From CAZUMW01 sp964621615 (GTDB taxonomy: Bacteria; Desulfobacterota; WTBG01; CAIYCZ01; CAIRTM01), in the NCBI GenBank assembly GCA_964621615.1, contig CAZUMW010000002.1, positions 124,001-188,000 on the forward strand: DNA of 64,000 nt. The letters run 5' to 3'. Shown one piece after another: positions 28,259-37,296 of the stretch (positions are counted from its first letter, which is position 1; each line of letters opens with the position of its first letter). The notes beneath the pieces were generated by a model that made no database searches, was not told where the DNA came from, and saw only the letters and a program-made list of their open reading frames with translations. The translations under genes were made by a program, and so were the position numbers.

Positions 28259-29026
28259 ATGGCACGCCTTACCTTTAATGATCTTATACCGTTCGAGGAT
28301 GAAATTATCAACCGCCACAGAATTCTGGAAGAGCTTGATCTGGAACCGCTTGATACGTATCAGGGTATGGATACGGCACCCGCCCGGTCTTTCAAAAAGC
28401 CCATGGCTTCAGGCGGATACAGCAGCTTTCGGCTCAAGGGATCGGATAAAGTCGACAAAATTGTATACGGTGAGCTCCATTATCTCAACCGCGCAAAATA
28501 CTGTGCCATGAACATGACTGCAAGCGATGATTACGACCTGCCCATTTTTGCCTGTGAGTTTGATGAGACATCAAAGCGGCTGTCCGTAACCGTCGACCTG
28601 ATGCCGCTGGTCGATGTTGTCGTGCATCCGGAATACCGGGAAAAATATCTTGATCCGCTTGCAGATATCTGGAGAAGATATCGAACGGTGCCGGGGCTGA
28701 CAGACGAAGGGCGATGCCTTGTGCAGCGCCGCTACGGCCCGTGGCCCTGGGCTCGCGAAACGCTGTCGCCGTACCCGATCGACGGCCGTATAGCCGACCC
28801 GGATCACCGGTATAAATCGATTGAGGCAATCGTGGCCTATGCCCGCGTGTGGATCGATTGGCTGAAAAAAGCACAGCCGGTAACCGATGAGGGATACCGC
28901 CGGGAAATGCTCACCCGCAAAAGGGCTATGCAGAAGTATTACCGCGATCTTGATCCCGGCGGAGAGGTTATAAAGAAAATATTCGGTGAGGAGCAGCACC
29001 GCCTTTTTGTCAGTCTTATTTTTTAA
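28259..29026 (+). CDS. Ferredoxin-dependent bilin reductase-like protein 1
   Basis: 255 residues resembling PcyA/PebA/HY2. The central DYDLPIFACEF followed by RLSVTVDLMPLVD lines up with the family's LPLFGCDIV...ADLSP region, and the end (YRDLDPGGEVIKKIFGEEQ, then SLIF) matches the DPARxVLxxxFGxEW...LF signature. Approximate alignment puts Glu72 at PcyA Glu76, Tyr81 at His88 and Glu100 at the catalytic Asp105, so the chemistry may differ. Start at 28259 with GAAAGGG 6 bp upstream. First gene of an operon that also carries a ferredoxin, the expected electron donor. Homology is by eye; substrate is not known. Confidence 0.7.
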   Translation: MARLTFNDLIPFEDEIINRHRILEELDLEPLDTYQGMDTAPARSFKKPMASGGYSSFRLKGSDKVDKIVYGELHYLNRAKYCAMNMTASDDYDLPIFACEFDETSKRLSVTVDLMPLVDVVVHPEYREKYLDPLADIWRRYRTVPGLTDEGRCLVQRRYGPWPWARETLSPYPIDGRIADPDHRYKSIEAIVAYARVWIDWLKKAQPVTDEGYRREMLTRKRAMQKYYRDLDPGGEVIKKIFGEEQHRLFVSLIF

Positions 29027-29036
29027 GGAGTATGCC

Positions 29037-29756
29037 ATGGCTGCGGATACCGCAAACGCGTCGTATTTTGACTCCGTGCTTGAAGTGCTGGGCAGCCAGC
29101 AGCTGCAGGAATTAACTGATGCGGACGGGGTCAGAGTAAAAGATCTGGAGGAAAAGCTCACAGCGTCCGGTGACGCTCGGCTGAAGTGCTTTGCCGGCGG
29201 CAAGGCCGGGAAAGTAAGCCTCGGCGCTTTCGCCGGGAACAACTGCAATTATGGCCTGTGTACGGTTTTCCCCAATGAAGGGTATTCTCTTCCCGTATTT
29301 GTTTCATTGTGGGAAGACTCAGGAAGTGAAATACGTTTGCTTGTGGATGTTATGCCCACAGTTGACACCCTGGTGCATGAGTCAAACAGAGTGAATTTCA
29401 TTGAGCCGTTCGGTGAGCTGTGGAACCGGTTTTCCAAGCTTCCCGGCATCTGTCCCGAGGAGGACGACGAGCTTCGCTCTGCTTGCTCGATTGTATATAC
29501 TGCAGCGCGCATACCGGTTGAGCGGGAGGGGATGCGCCTCGCAGCGCTTGCGCCGCACGCGGAATATCTGAAGCAGTATATGTCAATAAGCGAACAGGCG
29601 GCCGAGGAACCCGGTGACGGTTTGAATGACGAGGTTCGTCGAAAAACAACCGCTCTTCGCTCTGTTTTGCGCTCACACTTTAAAAAATCAATAGCCCCTG
29701 GTGTTGAACGCATCTGCGGGGACAAAACAGAAACACTTATGCAGCTATTTTTTTAA
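29037..29756 (+). CDS. Ferredoxin-dependent bilin reductase-like protein 2
   Basis: 239 residues, a tandem diverged copy of the preceding gene. The block LCTVFPNEGYSLPVFVSL aligns without gaps to PcyA HCVMFPEPLYGLPLFGCD, placing Leu at His88 and Leu at Asp105; then LLVDVMPTVDTLVH matches LSVTVDLMPLVDVVVH of copy 1. The C-terminus ends in a QLFF. Loss of both catalytic residues suggests a binding or partner subunit rather than an enzyme. The ATG at 29037 has AAGGAG 6 bp upstream, only 10 bp after the previous stop. Confidence 0.62.
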   Translation: MAADTANASYFDSVLEVLGSQQLQELTDADGVRVKDLEEKLTASGDARLKCFAGGKAGKVSLGAFAGNNCNYGLCTVFPNEGYSLPVFVSLWEDSGSEIRLLVDVMPTVDTLVHESNRVNFIEPFGELWNRFSKLPGICPEEDDELRSACSIVYTAARIPVEREGMRLAALAPHAEYLKQYMSISEQAAEEPGDGLNDEVRRKTTALRSVLRSHFKKSIAPGVERICGDKTETLMQLFF

Positions 29757-29770
29757 AGGGAGAGAGCGCT

Positions 29771-30178
29771 ATGGGGATCGTGGACGTATTTCACAAAGGA
29801 ATCGGCTTTGCCAATACCGATGAAACCGCCCGGGAAATGCTTGCCGATTTTAAAGATCACAAAGTGGGGATGCAGCTCGGTGAAGAGGAGCTAACCCTTG
29901 TTGTTAAAGATGGCACCGTATCGCTTGAAAGCGGCATGCGCGATGACTGCCACGCGGCTATGAAGCTTTCCATAGCAGACATGTGCGGGGCTATCGACAA
30001 CAGTTATGATCTAATGGAAATACGTGAAAAGGGTGAGCTTCTCAAGGGCGATGCTAAAGACCCGAACACCGCCGTTCATTTTATGGCTACCTTTCCTCTG
30101 TTTGATGCAATGGTCCGCCTGTATGAGGAGGACGGCGAGTTCAGGCAGCTGGTCGACAGCGTAAAATCATCGGCATAA
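29771..30178 (+). CDS. SCP2-like lipid/sterol-carrier domain protein
   Basis: 135-residue single-domain cytosolic protein. LTLVVKDGTVSLESG, then LSIADMCGAI, then GELLKGDAKD reproduce the strand-helix pattern of the SCP-2 fold (L.V.dG...eG...A..tL..sd...l......G.L...Gd). SCP2 domains bind hydrophobic ligands such as sterols and acyl-CoA. RBS AAAGGGAGA. Placed between FDBR-like proteins and a ferredoxin, it may hold the hydrophobic substrate. Family call is moderate. Confidence 0.6.
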   Translation: MGIVDVFHKGIGFANTDETAREMLADFKDHKVGMQLGEEELTLVVKDGTVSLESGMRDDCHAAMKLSIADMCGAIDNSYDLMEIREKGELLKGDAKDPNTAVHFMATFPLFDAMVRLYEEDGEFRQLVDSVKSSA

Positions 30179-30195
30179 ACGTACAGGAGCACATC

Positions 30196-30405
30196 ATGGT
30201 CATACACAGAGTTGACCCGGAAAAATGCCGCGGCTGCGGCCAGTGTGTTGATATATGCAGCCTTGAGTTGTGGGAGCTGATTGATGTTGAGGGCGGCAAA
30301 AAGCAGGCTCGGGTGATTGAGGAGGCAAAAGAAATATGCCACTGCTGCCTTGCCTGCAGGGATACCTGCCCCGAGAGTGCGATTACCGTTATAGAAGAAG
30401 AATAA
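30196..30405 (+). CDS. 2[4Fe-4S] ferredoxin
   Basis: 69 residues with two CxxCxxCxxxC sets: C11-C14-C17-C21 and C48-C51-C54-C58, the remaining Cys of each proline motif being followed by S or P as in bacterial-type ferredoxins. RBS ACAGGAG. Fourth gene of the FDBR-like operon and the natural low-potential donor for these reductases. Confidence 0.9.
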   Translation: MVIHRVDPEKCRGCGQCVDICSLELWELIDVEGGKKQARVIEEAKEICHCCLACRDTCPESAITVIEEE

Positions 30406-30427
30406 ACAGCCTTTAAGGATACACCGT

Positions 30428-31501
30428 ATGAACCGGAAGCGAGCGCATGTCCTGATTCTTGTTTTGCTTGCGGCGGCAGCCGCAGCATCCGGATGCAGCA
30501 AGGCAAAGCAAAAGCTTAAAATGCCGGAAATAAAAATGATAACATCGGAAAACATTCTTTCCGTAACCGCATGGGGCGATGCCGATATCTGGATCGCCGG
30601 CGACCACGGTGTTATTTTTCACTCAGCCGATGAGGGAAAGACGTGGTCCAGCCAGGAAAGCGGAGTCGAGACGCTGCTGTGCGATATCGAATTTGTCGAC
30701 CGCTCGACCGGGTGGGCCTCCGGTATTATAGGAACGGTACTGCATACGGAGGACGGCGGTGATTCATGGCACCGGCAGCAGACCGGATCAAAGCGCCACC
30801 TGCTGGACCTGAGCTTTGCCGACCTTGACTATGGATGGGCCGTGGGCAATTACGCAACGATTTTGCACACCGCCGACGGTGGCAAGAGCTGGATCCCGCA
30901 AAGGGAAGAAAAAGATGAAATATATAACAAGGTCTTTTTTGTGAACAGAAAAGCAGGCTGGGTCGTCGGAGAGCGAGGACTCATTCTACGCACCCGGGAC
31001 GGCGGCTCCACGTGGGAGTATGTGGTGCCCCCGTTTTTCCGCCGCGAATCGCTTGAAGAGGAATATGAAAACCCCCTTCCTACACTGTTCGGGCTGTATT
31101 TTGCCGATGAGCGACGCGGCTGGATATGCGGCATGGATTCAACTGTTTTGCATACTCCGGACGGCGGGGATAGCTGGGTCCAGCTGCACAGCGGTCAGGA
31201 TATTTTGTATAACATGCATGTCAAGGGCTCCCGGGGTTGGGCAGTGGGAAACAAGGGTGTGTACCTTCTGAGCACAGACGGCGGCATAACGTGGGAAAAA
31301 AAGGAAAAAGCGATCAAGTCCAAGCTGCTTTTTTCCAATGTCTTTTTTAGCTCAGAGACAAACGGGTGGATCGTCGGCAGCACCGGCACCGTGGTGTGTA
31401 CAGAAGACGGCGGGGAAACATGGCGCTTCCGCTCGGGGATGTCATATGAATTTGAAGGATTCAAAATGCCCGAAGCGCTTGAGGAGAATATCATCGAATA
31501 A
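30428..31501 (+). CDS. YCF48/BNR-repeat lipoprotein
   Basis: 357 residues: signal peptide with lipobox ASGC (Cys23), then a beta propeller built of repeats such as GWAVGNYATILHTADGGKSW and GWICGMDSTVLHTPDGG. This is the HCF136/YCF48 repeat type, best known as a photosystem II assembly factor but common in bacteria next to MMPL, DUF1302 and DUF1329 genes, as here. Likely a periplasm-facing accessory of that transport system. RBS AAGGA. Confidence 0.85.
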   Translation: MNRKRAHVLILVLLAAAAAASGCSKAKQKLKMPEIKMITSENILSVTAWGDADIWIAGDHGVIFHSADEGKTWSSQESGVETLLCDIEFVDRSTGWASGIIGTVLHTEDGGDSWHRQQTGSKRHLLDLSFADLDYGWAVGNYATILHTADGGKSWIPQREEKDEIYNKVFFVNRKAGWVVGERGLILRTRDGGSTWEYVVPPFFRRESLEEEYENPLPTLFGLYFADERRGWICGMDSTVLHTPDGGDSWVQLHSGQDILYNMHVKGSRGWAVGNKGVYLLSTDGGITWEKKEKAIKSKLLFSNVFFSSETNGWIVGSTGTVVCTEDGGETWRFRSGMSYEFEGFKMPEALEENIIE

Positions 31502-31564
31502 CGGCTCATCAGCCGGCCAGTAATGTACGACGTATAGTCATTTTATGAAAGGACAGCTCCGCTA

Positions 31565-34063
31565 ATGGAACGGTTGGCAGATTTTATTATCGAGAAAAGA
31601 ACCTACCTGTTGATAGTCATAATCTTGATAACCGCCTTTTTCGGCTATTTTGCAAGCCGGCTTGAAGTTGAAACCGTGTTTAATGACCTTCTTCCTCAAA
31701 ATCATGAATATATTGACGTGCACAACGAGATACGGAATAAATTCGGCGGTGCAAACCAGGTTCTTGTCATGGTGCAGGTGCGCGATCGTGATAGGGGCGG
31801 CGCATACCAGGATATTTTCAATCCCGACACGCTTGGCAGGATCAAGTATATCACCGAGGAGCTGCGCAAATTCAATGCAGTTGACCGGTATAAAATCATG
31901 TCCATTGCCCACCGTAAAATTCGTGACATGAAGCTCACCAGTAAGGGCTACATTTCAAAGCCGCTGATGTGGCCGGATATTCCGCAAACCGAAAAAGAGC
32001 TTGAAGATCTCAGGCTTACCGTATACGGCAATCCTATGGCGTATCCCGGCATGGTTTCGCTTGACAGCAGAAGCGCGCTGGTGATGGTTGATTTTTTCGA
32101 GGACAAGATTGATTATTCCGTCTGCTTCAGGGAGTTTCAAAAGCTCAGGCGCGAGATGGAGGATGAGAATCATATTATCGCTATTGCCGGCGAGCCGATG
32201 CATCTGGGATATATCGACAGCTATGTCGGAGATATAATAAAGATTCTGATTTATACCGTCCTGGCGATGATGATAGCTTTTTTTCTGTATTTCCGCACCA
32301 AGCGCGGCATGCTGATGCCCATTATCGCTGCGGGCGTGAGCGCGGTCTGGGGCCTCGGCTTTATGAGCCTGCTGGGGTTCAATCTCGACCCGCTCGTGCT
32401 GGTGTTTCCGTTTTTAATAGCGGCTATGGCGGCATCCCATTCAACTCAGGTGGGAAAGCGGTACAAAGAAGAGGCCGAAAACCATACAGACAACAAAGCT
32501 GTCTGCAAAAAAGTTGTTGAAAGCCTTTTCAAGCCGGGATTCGGAGGCATTTTGACGGATGCCTCCGGCATCATCATTATTGCAATAACCCCTATACCGA
32601 TACTGCAGAAGGTTACCCTGTCATGTGCGTTCTGGGCATTTGCCACCGTGATTATCGCCATGGTTCTCGTTCCCATACTGCTTTCCTACCTGCCGCTGCA
32701 AAAACCCGACAGGCGAGTGCAGCCGGCCACAAAAGCTGTGAGCCTCGGGCTTGCAACTGCTGTTCCGGTTATTCATCTGATATGGGGAATTCCCCGTGTC
32801 GACTGGCTTATGATTGTGCTGTTTGTTATTCTGATTCTTAAAACGAGTTTCCTTGGATCTGGGGCGTACAGCAGAGGCCCTCTGGACTGGCTGCTGGCAA
32901 CCGCCGGCAGGTGGCTGACCAGAAGCGGTAAATACTGGGTGGTGGCCTGTTTCATAATTCTGTTTGCGTGGGGAAGCACCTATTTGAATAAAGTGACCAT
33001 CGGCAACGCGGTGCCGGGCTCATCCATTCTGTGGCCGTTTCACCGCTACAATGTCGACAGTTTCCGGATTACGTTTTCCATGCCCCTTCTGAACCCCCTG
33101 TATGTTATTCTGGACACCGGGGTCAATCAGGGTACCGCTACCGCCGAATCGGTCAGGGAGGTGAACCGTTTTATCCGGTTTATGAAAAACACCCCCAATA
33201 AAAAGGTTATGTTTGTGCAGACCATTCAGGGTCGCGTGCCCGGCATTCATGCCGGCATGCGGGACCGCGATCCGCGCTGGCGGTTTCTGCCCGTCGATGA
33301 CCGCCAGACCGAATTTTTGTACCGGGTGGTTATGCAGATGGGCGGTCCTGGAAGCTTTGACCGCTTTGTTGATCTGGGCGAGCGGCATACTAATATCATT
33401 ATTTACTGCCGGGATAAAACCGCTCAGACGATCAAGGAGGTTATGGGCAGAGTTAAATATTATATTGAAAACGAATCCGGTATTGCCGGTACGAATATGA
33501 CATACAAGCTTGCAGGCGGAGCGGTCGGCGTGCAGGCGGCGATCAATGAAACGCTGACGCAGTACCAGCTTATCACGCTCGGCCTGGCGCTGCTGGTGGT
33601 CTTTATATTCTGTACGGTTATTTTCCGGTCCTTTGTGGCCGGTGTTATTATCCTGCTGCCGCTGCTGCTCTCAAATGTGCTTGCGTTCACGTTCATGGTG
33701 CTCAATGACCCACCGCTTCCGCTGACGACTGCAACGCTGCCTGTTTCTGCTGTGGGTATCGGGCTGGGGGTTGATTACGGCATCTACCTGGTAAGCCGGA
33801 TGATAGAGGAATACAGGAACAACGGCAAAGACCTTGCCGACGCCGTCATCATATCGATGGGCACTACGGGAAAAGCAATCATTTATATTGCAACCACACT
33901 TATTTGCGGTATCGTATTCTGGTTTTTATCTAAAATGATGTTTCAGGCGCTTATGGGGCTGCTGCTTACTATTATCCTGACACTCAATATGGTGGGGGCG
34001 CTTCTGGTAATACCCAGCTTTATTCTCATTTTCAAACCGCGGTTTATTACCGGGAAACCATAA
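31565..34063 (+). CDS. MMPL/RND-family transporter
   Basis: 832-residue RND-superfamily exporter of the MMPL/HpnN type. A first transmembrane helix (about 13-29), a large periplasmic domain and a five-helix bundle (from about 225) are repeated in the second half, with GIGLGVDYGIYLVSR marking the conserved proton-relay helix. These proteins move lipids, hopanoids or other hydrophobic molecules. RBS AAAGGAC. Forms a cassette with the preceding YCF48 lipoprotein and the following DUF1302 and DUF1329 genes. Confidence 0.88.
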   Translation: MERLADFIIEKRTYLLIVIILITAFFGYFASRLEVETVFNDLLPQNHEYIDVHNEIRNKFGGANQVLVMVQVRDRDRGGAYQDIFNPDTLGRIKYITEELRKFNAVDRYKIMSIAHRKIRDMKLTSKGYISKPLMWPDIPQTEKELEDLRLTVYGNPMAYPGMVSLDSRSALVMVDFFEDKIDYSVCFREFQKLRREMEDENHIIAIAGEPMHLGYIDSYVGDIIKILIYTVLAMMIAFFLYFRTKRGMLMPIIAAGVSAVWGLGFMSLLGFNLDPLVLVFPFLIAAMAASHSTQVGKRYKEEAENHTDNKAVCKKVVESLFKPGFGGILTDASGIIIIAITPIPILQKVTLSCAFWAFATVIIAMVLVPILLSYLPLQKPDRRVQPATKAVSLGLATAVPVIHLIWGIPRVDWLMIVLFVILILKTSFLGSGAYSRGPLDWLLATAGRWLTRSGKYWVVACFIILFAWGSTYLNKVTIGNAVPGSSILWPFHRYNVDSFRITFSMPLLNPLYVILDTGVNQGTATAESVREVNRFIRFMKNTPNKKVMFVQTIQGRVPGIHAGMRDRDPRWRFLPVDDRQTEFLYRVVMQMGGPGSFDRFVDLGERHTNIIIYCRDKTAQTIKEVMGRVKYYIENESGIAGTNMTYKLAGGAVGVQAAINETLTQYQLITLGLALLVVFIFCTVIFRSFVAGVIILLPLLLSNVLAFTFMVLNDPPLPLTTATLPVSAVGIGLGVDYGIYLVSRMIEEYRNNGKDLADAVIISMGTTGKAIIYIATTLICGIVFWFLSKMMFQALMGLLLTIILTLNMVGALLVIPSFILIFKPRFITGKP

Positions 34064-34088
34064 CCAAAAAAAGAGGGGGATGGATGGT

Positions 34089-35642
34089 ATGAAGACAGTA
34101 TATGGTTTCTGCATAACGACATGCGCGGTGATGCTGCTCATGGTGCTCACACCGTCCGTCGCAACGTCCACGGTGTTTCTCATGGACGGGGATTTGCTTG
34201 TCAACGGGATGTATAAGGAGCAGATGTACATCAGAACGCACATCCCGCGCAATGAGACAATGTTTCACAATTCAAACATGGATTACTGGCGAAGCGTTTT
34301 TCTTATTGAGGGGCTCTATAAAATGACGCAGGTTGATGACCTGACCATTAACCTGTTCGGCGGGTTCCGCTATTACTGGGAAAAAGCACCGACGATAGAT
34401 ACGGAGCTCAAAGACGCAATACCGCACAGGCCGTACCACGAATATGTGCATCCGCGTGACGATGATTTAATAACCGAACTGTATATCGATATTCAAAAAG
34501 GGCCCTGGCAGCTGAAGCTCGGCAAGCAGATCGTCGTGTGGGGGGAAACCAACCTCAAGCAGACCGCCGATGTGGTTAACCCGCTTGATCTCCGTCACGG
34601 GTCGCCTGGAACCGAAAACTGGGAGGAAATAAAGATCGGGCTGTGGATGCTCAGAGGATCCTATCAGTCGTCCCTGCCCGGTAACCTCATGTTTGAATGC
34701 CTTTTTATTCCCGGCGATTTTGAGCCTGCCCGCCTGCCTATCGAGGGAACCCACTACGGCCCGAGCCCCGCGGATTCCTCTTTTAACCCGGGAAAAGGGT
34801 TCGGTATCACCCACTGGGTGTTTGAAAAGGCACGGCGCGATGCGCCGGGGTGGAATCTTCGCAAAAACTGGGAGATCGGCCTGAAAATACGCGGATATGT
34901 CTGGAATATTGACTGGTCGCTGTTTTATTTGAACACGCTGAACGACGAGCCGATAGCAAACCCCCATCGCTTCGACCAGTTCGCTTTGGAGTATGTCAAA
35001 GCAGGGCTGCGCTCGATCATGACCGGATCATCAATAAACCCTGAATTTCCCGGCTACAAGGTATTTAATTACAAGCGGTTCGAACTGATCGGCGGCACCT
35101 TTCAGACCCGGCTGCAGAACTTTCCCATAAGCGAGTGGCGACTCGAGGTCTTTTATGAAATAGGCCGCCCCTATAATAAGGGTGACGGCGGGGACAGCAG
35201 CGAAATTTACGATGAAGTGCGGCGCGACTCATTCGGTTTCGGGCTTGAGGCGCGGGATTATTATACCATTCCTTATTTTACCCACAACTGGTTTGACGAC
35301 AAAAAGATGAGTATCAGTGTAACCTTTTTTTATGAAAAGATCTTTAACCATGATCGTGACCTTGTCGTCAGGTCCGGACGGGGACATAGGCCAGGCGACA
35401 GCAGTGCGGTAACGATTGCCTACAGTATATCGCAGTACTTCTGGCATCAGAAATTTTTCATGATGCTCACCGGCAGCTACAACCCGATCGGAAAATATTT
35501 TATCTGCCCCGTGTTCGGCTATGCGCCGGGCAGGCACTGGCGGTTCGAAGGGGGCATCCCCATTTACGGATCGAGCGCCTCAAAGAATATGGGTCTGCAT
35601 GACAGGGACAGCATCTTGCTGCGTGTCCGCTATGAATTTTGA
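34089..35642 (+). CDS. DUF1302-family outer-membrane protein
   Basis: About 517 residues with a signal peptide (hydrophobic to about residue 22). The body is rich in alternating aromatic strands and ends in RVRYEF, the terminal aromatic typical of outer-membrane beta barrels. GKQIVVWGETNLKQTADVVNPLDLR is split over the characteristic DUF1302 motif (WGE...D..NP.D). ATG at 34089 is preferred because GAGGGGG lies 9 bp upstream; an ATG at 34080 is too close. Probable outer-membrane channel or receptor for the hydrophobic substrate. Confidence 0.8.
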   Translation: MKTVYGFCITTCAVMLLMVLTPSVATSTVFLMDGDLLVNGMYKEQMYIRTHIPRNETMFHNSNMDYWRSVFLIEGLYKMTQVDDLTINLFGGFRYYWEKAPTIDTELKDAIPHRPYHEYVHPRDDDLITELYIDIQKGPWQLKLGKQIVVWGETNLKQTADVVNPLDLRHGSPGTENWEEIKIGLWMLRGSYQSSLPGNLMFECLFIPGDFEPARLPIEGTHYGPSPADSSFNPGKGFGITHWVFEKARRDAPGWNLRKNWEIGLKIRGYVWNIDWSLFYLNTLNDEPIANPHRFDQFALEYVKAGLRSIMTGSSINPEFPGYKVFNYKRFELIGGTFQTRLQNFPISEWRLEVFYEIGRPYNKGDGGDSSEIYDEVRRDSFGFGLEARDYYTIPYFTHNWFDDKKMSISVTFFYEKIFNHDRDLVVRSGRGHRPGDSSAVTIAYSISQYFWHQKFFMMLTGSYNPIGKYFICPVFGYAPGRHWRFEGGIPIYGSSASKNMGLHDRDSILLRVRYEF

Positions 35643-35821
35643 TGAATCCGTAAAAAGTCCATCTGCTGCGTTGCGCTGCAGCCTCAGTCTTTGTGCCGTA
35701 CGATAAGTGCGGCGCATTTCTTCGGTTTTGCGCGCTTTGCCTTTTATGCTTTTTGCGAATTCGCCCGTTCCACCAATGTGCAGGGACGATCAATTTTAAT
35801 TTATTGCAAAAGGAGTTTTTT

Positions 35822-37099
35822 ATGAATGCCGCACGATACCCATATACCATAATCCTTTCGCTGATTGTGAGCCTGATGCTGATCGGTGCACCATTTGCAG
35901 CCTTTGCCGCTGAGAGCCTGCTGAGCACTGCATATACAGACGAGGAGCTGAAAGAGGTGCGCACCTGGGAAAAGACCTGGGCAGGGAAGCGAATCGATAA
36001 ATCAAATATAGACAAGGTGGCAGCCTATCTTCCGGAAGCCTATGTGCAGGCGTACAAGGAGCCGAAAAAGTGGGGTGCTCCGCCTGATAAGTTCTATTTT
36101 AAAATTATTCCTTATAAAAAATATGAACCCACAAAGGGAACAAAAGCCGCAACGAAAAAATATGCAGACAAGATCAAACTTGATGATAAGGGATGGATAA
36201 AAAATTATGCAGATATAGCCGGAAGGCCGTTTCCGAATCCCAAAAACGGGCTTCAGGCTGCATGGAACTTTGATTTCAACAGTCACGGCGATGCCAATCA
36301 CTATGCACGGAAGGGCCCGGTAATCACGCCGGGTGTCAAAATCGAGCGCATCACACATCAGGAGACCTGGGAGCTGTACTGGATACACCGGACTGAGGTC
36401 GAGCCCCTGCCCGCCTACCCGAAAAACCCCAAGGGTATCCATAGGGGCATATTTCTGCATCTGTATGAACCGCCGGAAAGCCAGAACTCGCGGTTTTTCA
36501 ATCTGCGCTATATTGATCCGAATAAGAGCGACGACGGCTATATGTACTACGCCCCGTTTCGCAGAATCAGGCGTATATCCATCAATCAGCGCACCGACTG
36601 CATCGATGGAACGGACATGATTTATGACGATGAGTACGGATGGGACGGCCACATACTGCGCAATACGTATGAATTTAAAGGAACCAAAGAAATGCTCTGC
36701 TCACGGCAAACCGATATTAATGCATTTGAGCGGCAGAAGGGACAGGGCATACCGAGCAACGTCATGCGCGAGCGCTGTAAAACCCTGGTGGTTGAAGTAA
36801 AAAGCAAAGACCCGAATTATCTGTACGGCAAGCGCATATGGTATATGGATCCCGAATCATATTATATTATCTGGACAGAGCTGTATGATGACTTGAACCG
36901 TTTCTGGAAATGTTTCGAAATATATACTACCAATATTGAAACCAAGCAGGGCGATACAAAGAAAATGATTGCGGGCATGAATCTTGTCGACTTTCAGAGG
37001 ACACATGCGTCGCTGCCGCTTCACACCATACAGGGTGTCGGGTTGAAAAAAGTCGATAAATCGATGTTTACCATTTATAACCTGAAAAAAACGTATTAA
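35822..37099 (+). CDS. DUF1329-family exported protein
   Basis: 425 residues with a signal peptide ending FAAFAAES. LolA/LppX-like DUF1329 features are visible: the W-N-F-D-F region, the RRIRRISINQRTDCIDGTDMIYDD block, and repeated aromatic strands near KRIWYMDPESYYIIW. DUF1329 proteins accompany DUF1302 and MMPL genes and are thought to ferry hydrophobic cargo through the periplasm. The ATG at 35822 has AAAAGGAG at 35808-35815; 180 bp separate it from the DUF1302 gene. Confidence 0.8.
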   Translation: MNAARYPYTIILSLIVSLMLIGAPFAAFAAESLLSTAYTDEELKEVRTWEKTWAGKRIDKSNIDKVAAYLPEAYVQAYKEPKKWGAPPDKFYFKIIPYKKYEPTKGTKAATKKYADKIKLDDKGWIKNYADIAGRPFPNPKNGLQAAWNFDFNSHGDANHYARKGPVITPGVKIERITHQETWELYWIHRTEVEPLPAYPKNPKGIHRGIFLHLYEPPESQNSRFFNLRYIDPNKSDDGYMYYAPFRRIRRISINQRTDCIDGTDMIYDDEYGWDGHILRNTYEFKGTKEMLCSRQTDINAFERQKGQGIPSNVMRERCKTLVVEVKSKDPNYLYGKRIWYMDPESYYIIWTELYDDLNRFWKCFEIYTTNIETKQGDTKKMIAGMNLVDFQRTHASLPLHTIQGVGLKKVDKSMFTIYNLKKTY

Positions 37100-37141
37100 C
37101 GGAACACATTGACTGCAAAACGGTTATTGCCCCCGTGGTGT

Positions 37142-37180
37142 GGCGATACGGGATGCACGTCCCCCGACTCCTGTATCGCC
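37142..37180 (+). other. Inverted repeat after the DUF1329 gene
   Basis: GGCGATACGGGA / TCCTGTATCGCC, 12-bp arms with one mismatch and a 15-nt loop. No T-run follows, so it is more likely an mRNA-stabilising hairpin or weak terminator than a strong one. Confidence 0.5.
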
Positions 37181-37296
37181 TTTGCCTTCTGGGTGACGCT
37201 GGTACATACAGAATGATAGATAGTACTTTCTGCTCTGTTAACCATGCAAGTCAAAGAGAAATTATATTGCTGTGTCAATACCGGAGGTGATGAAAC

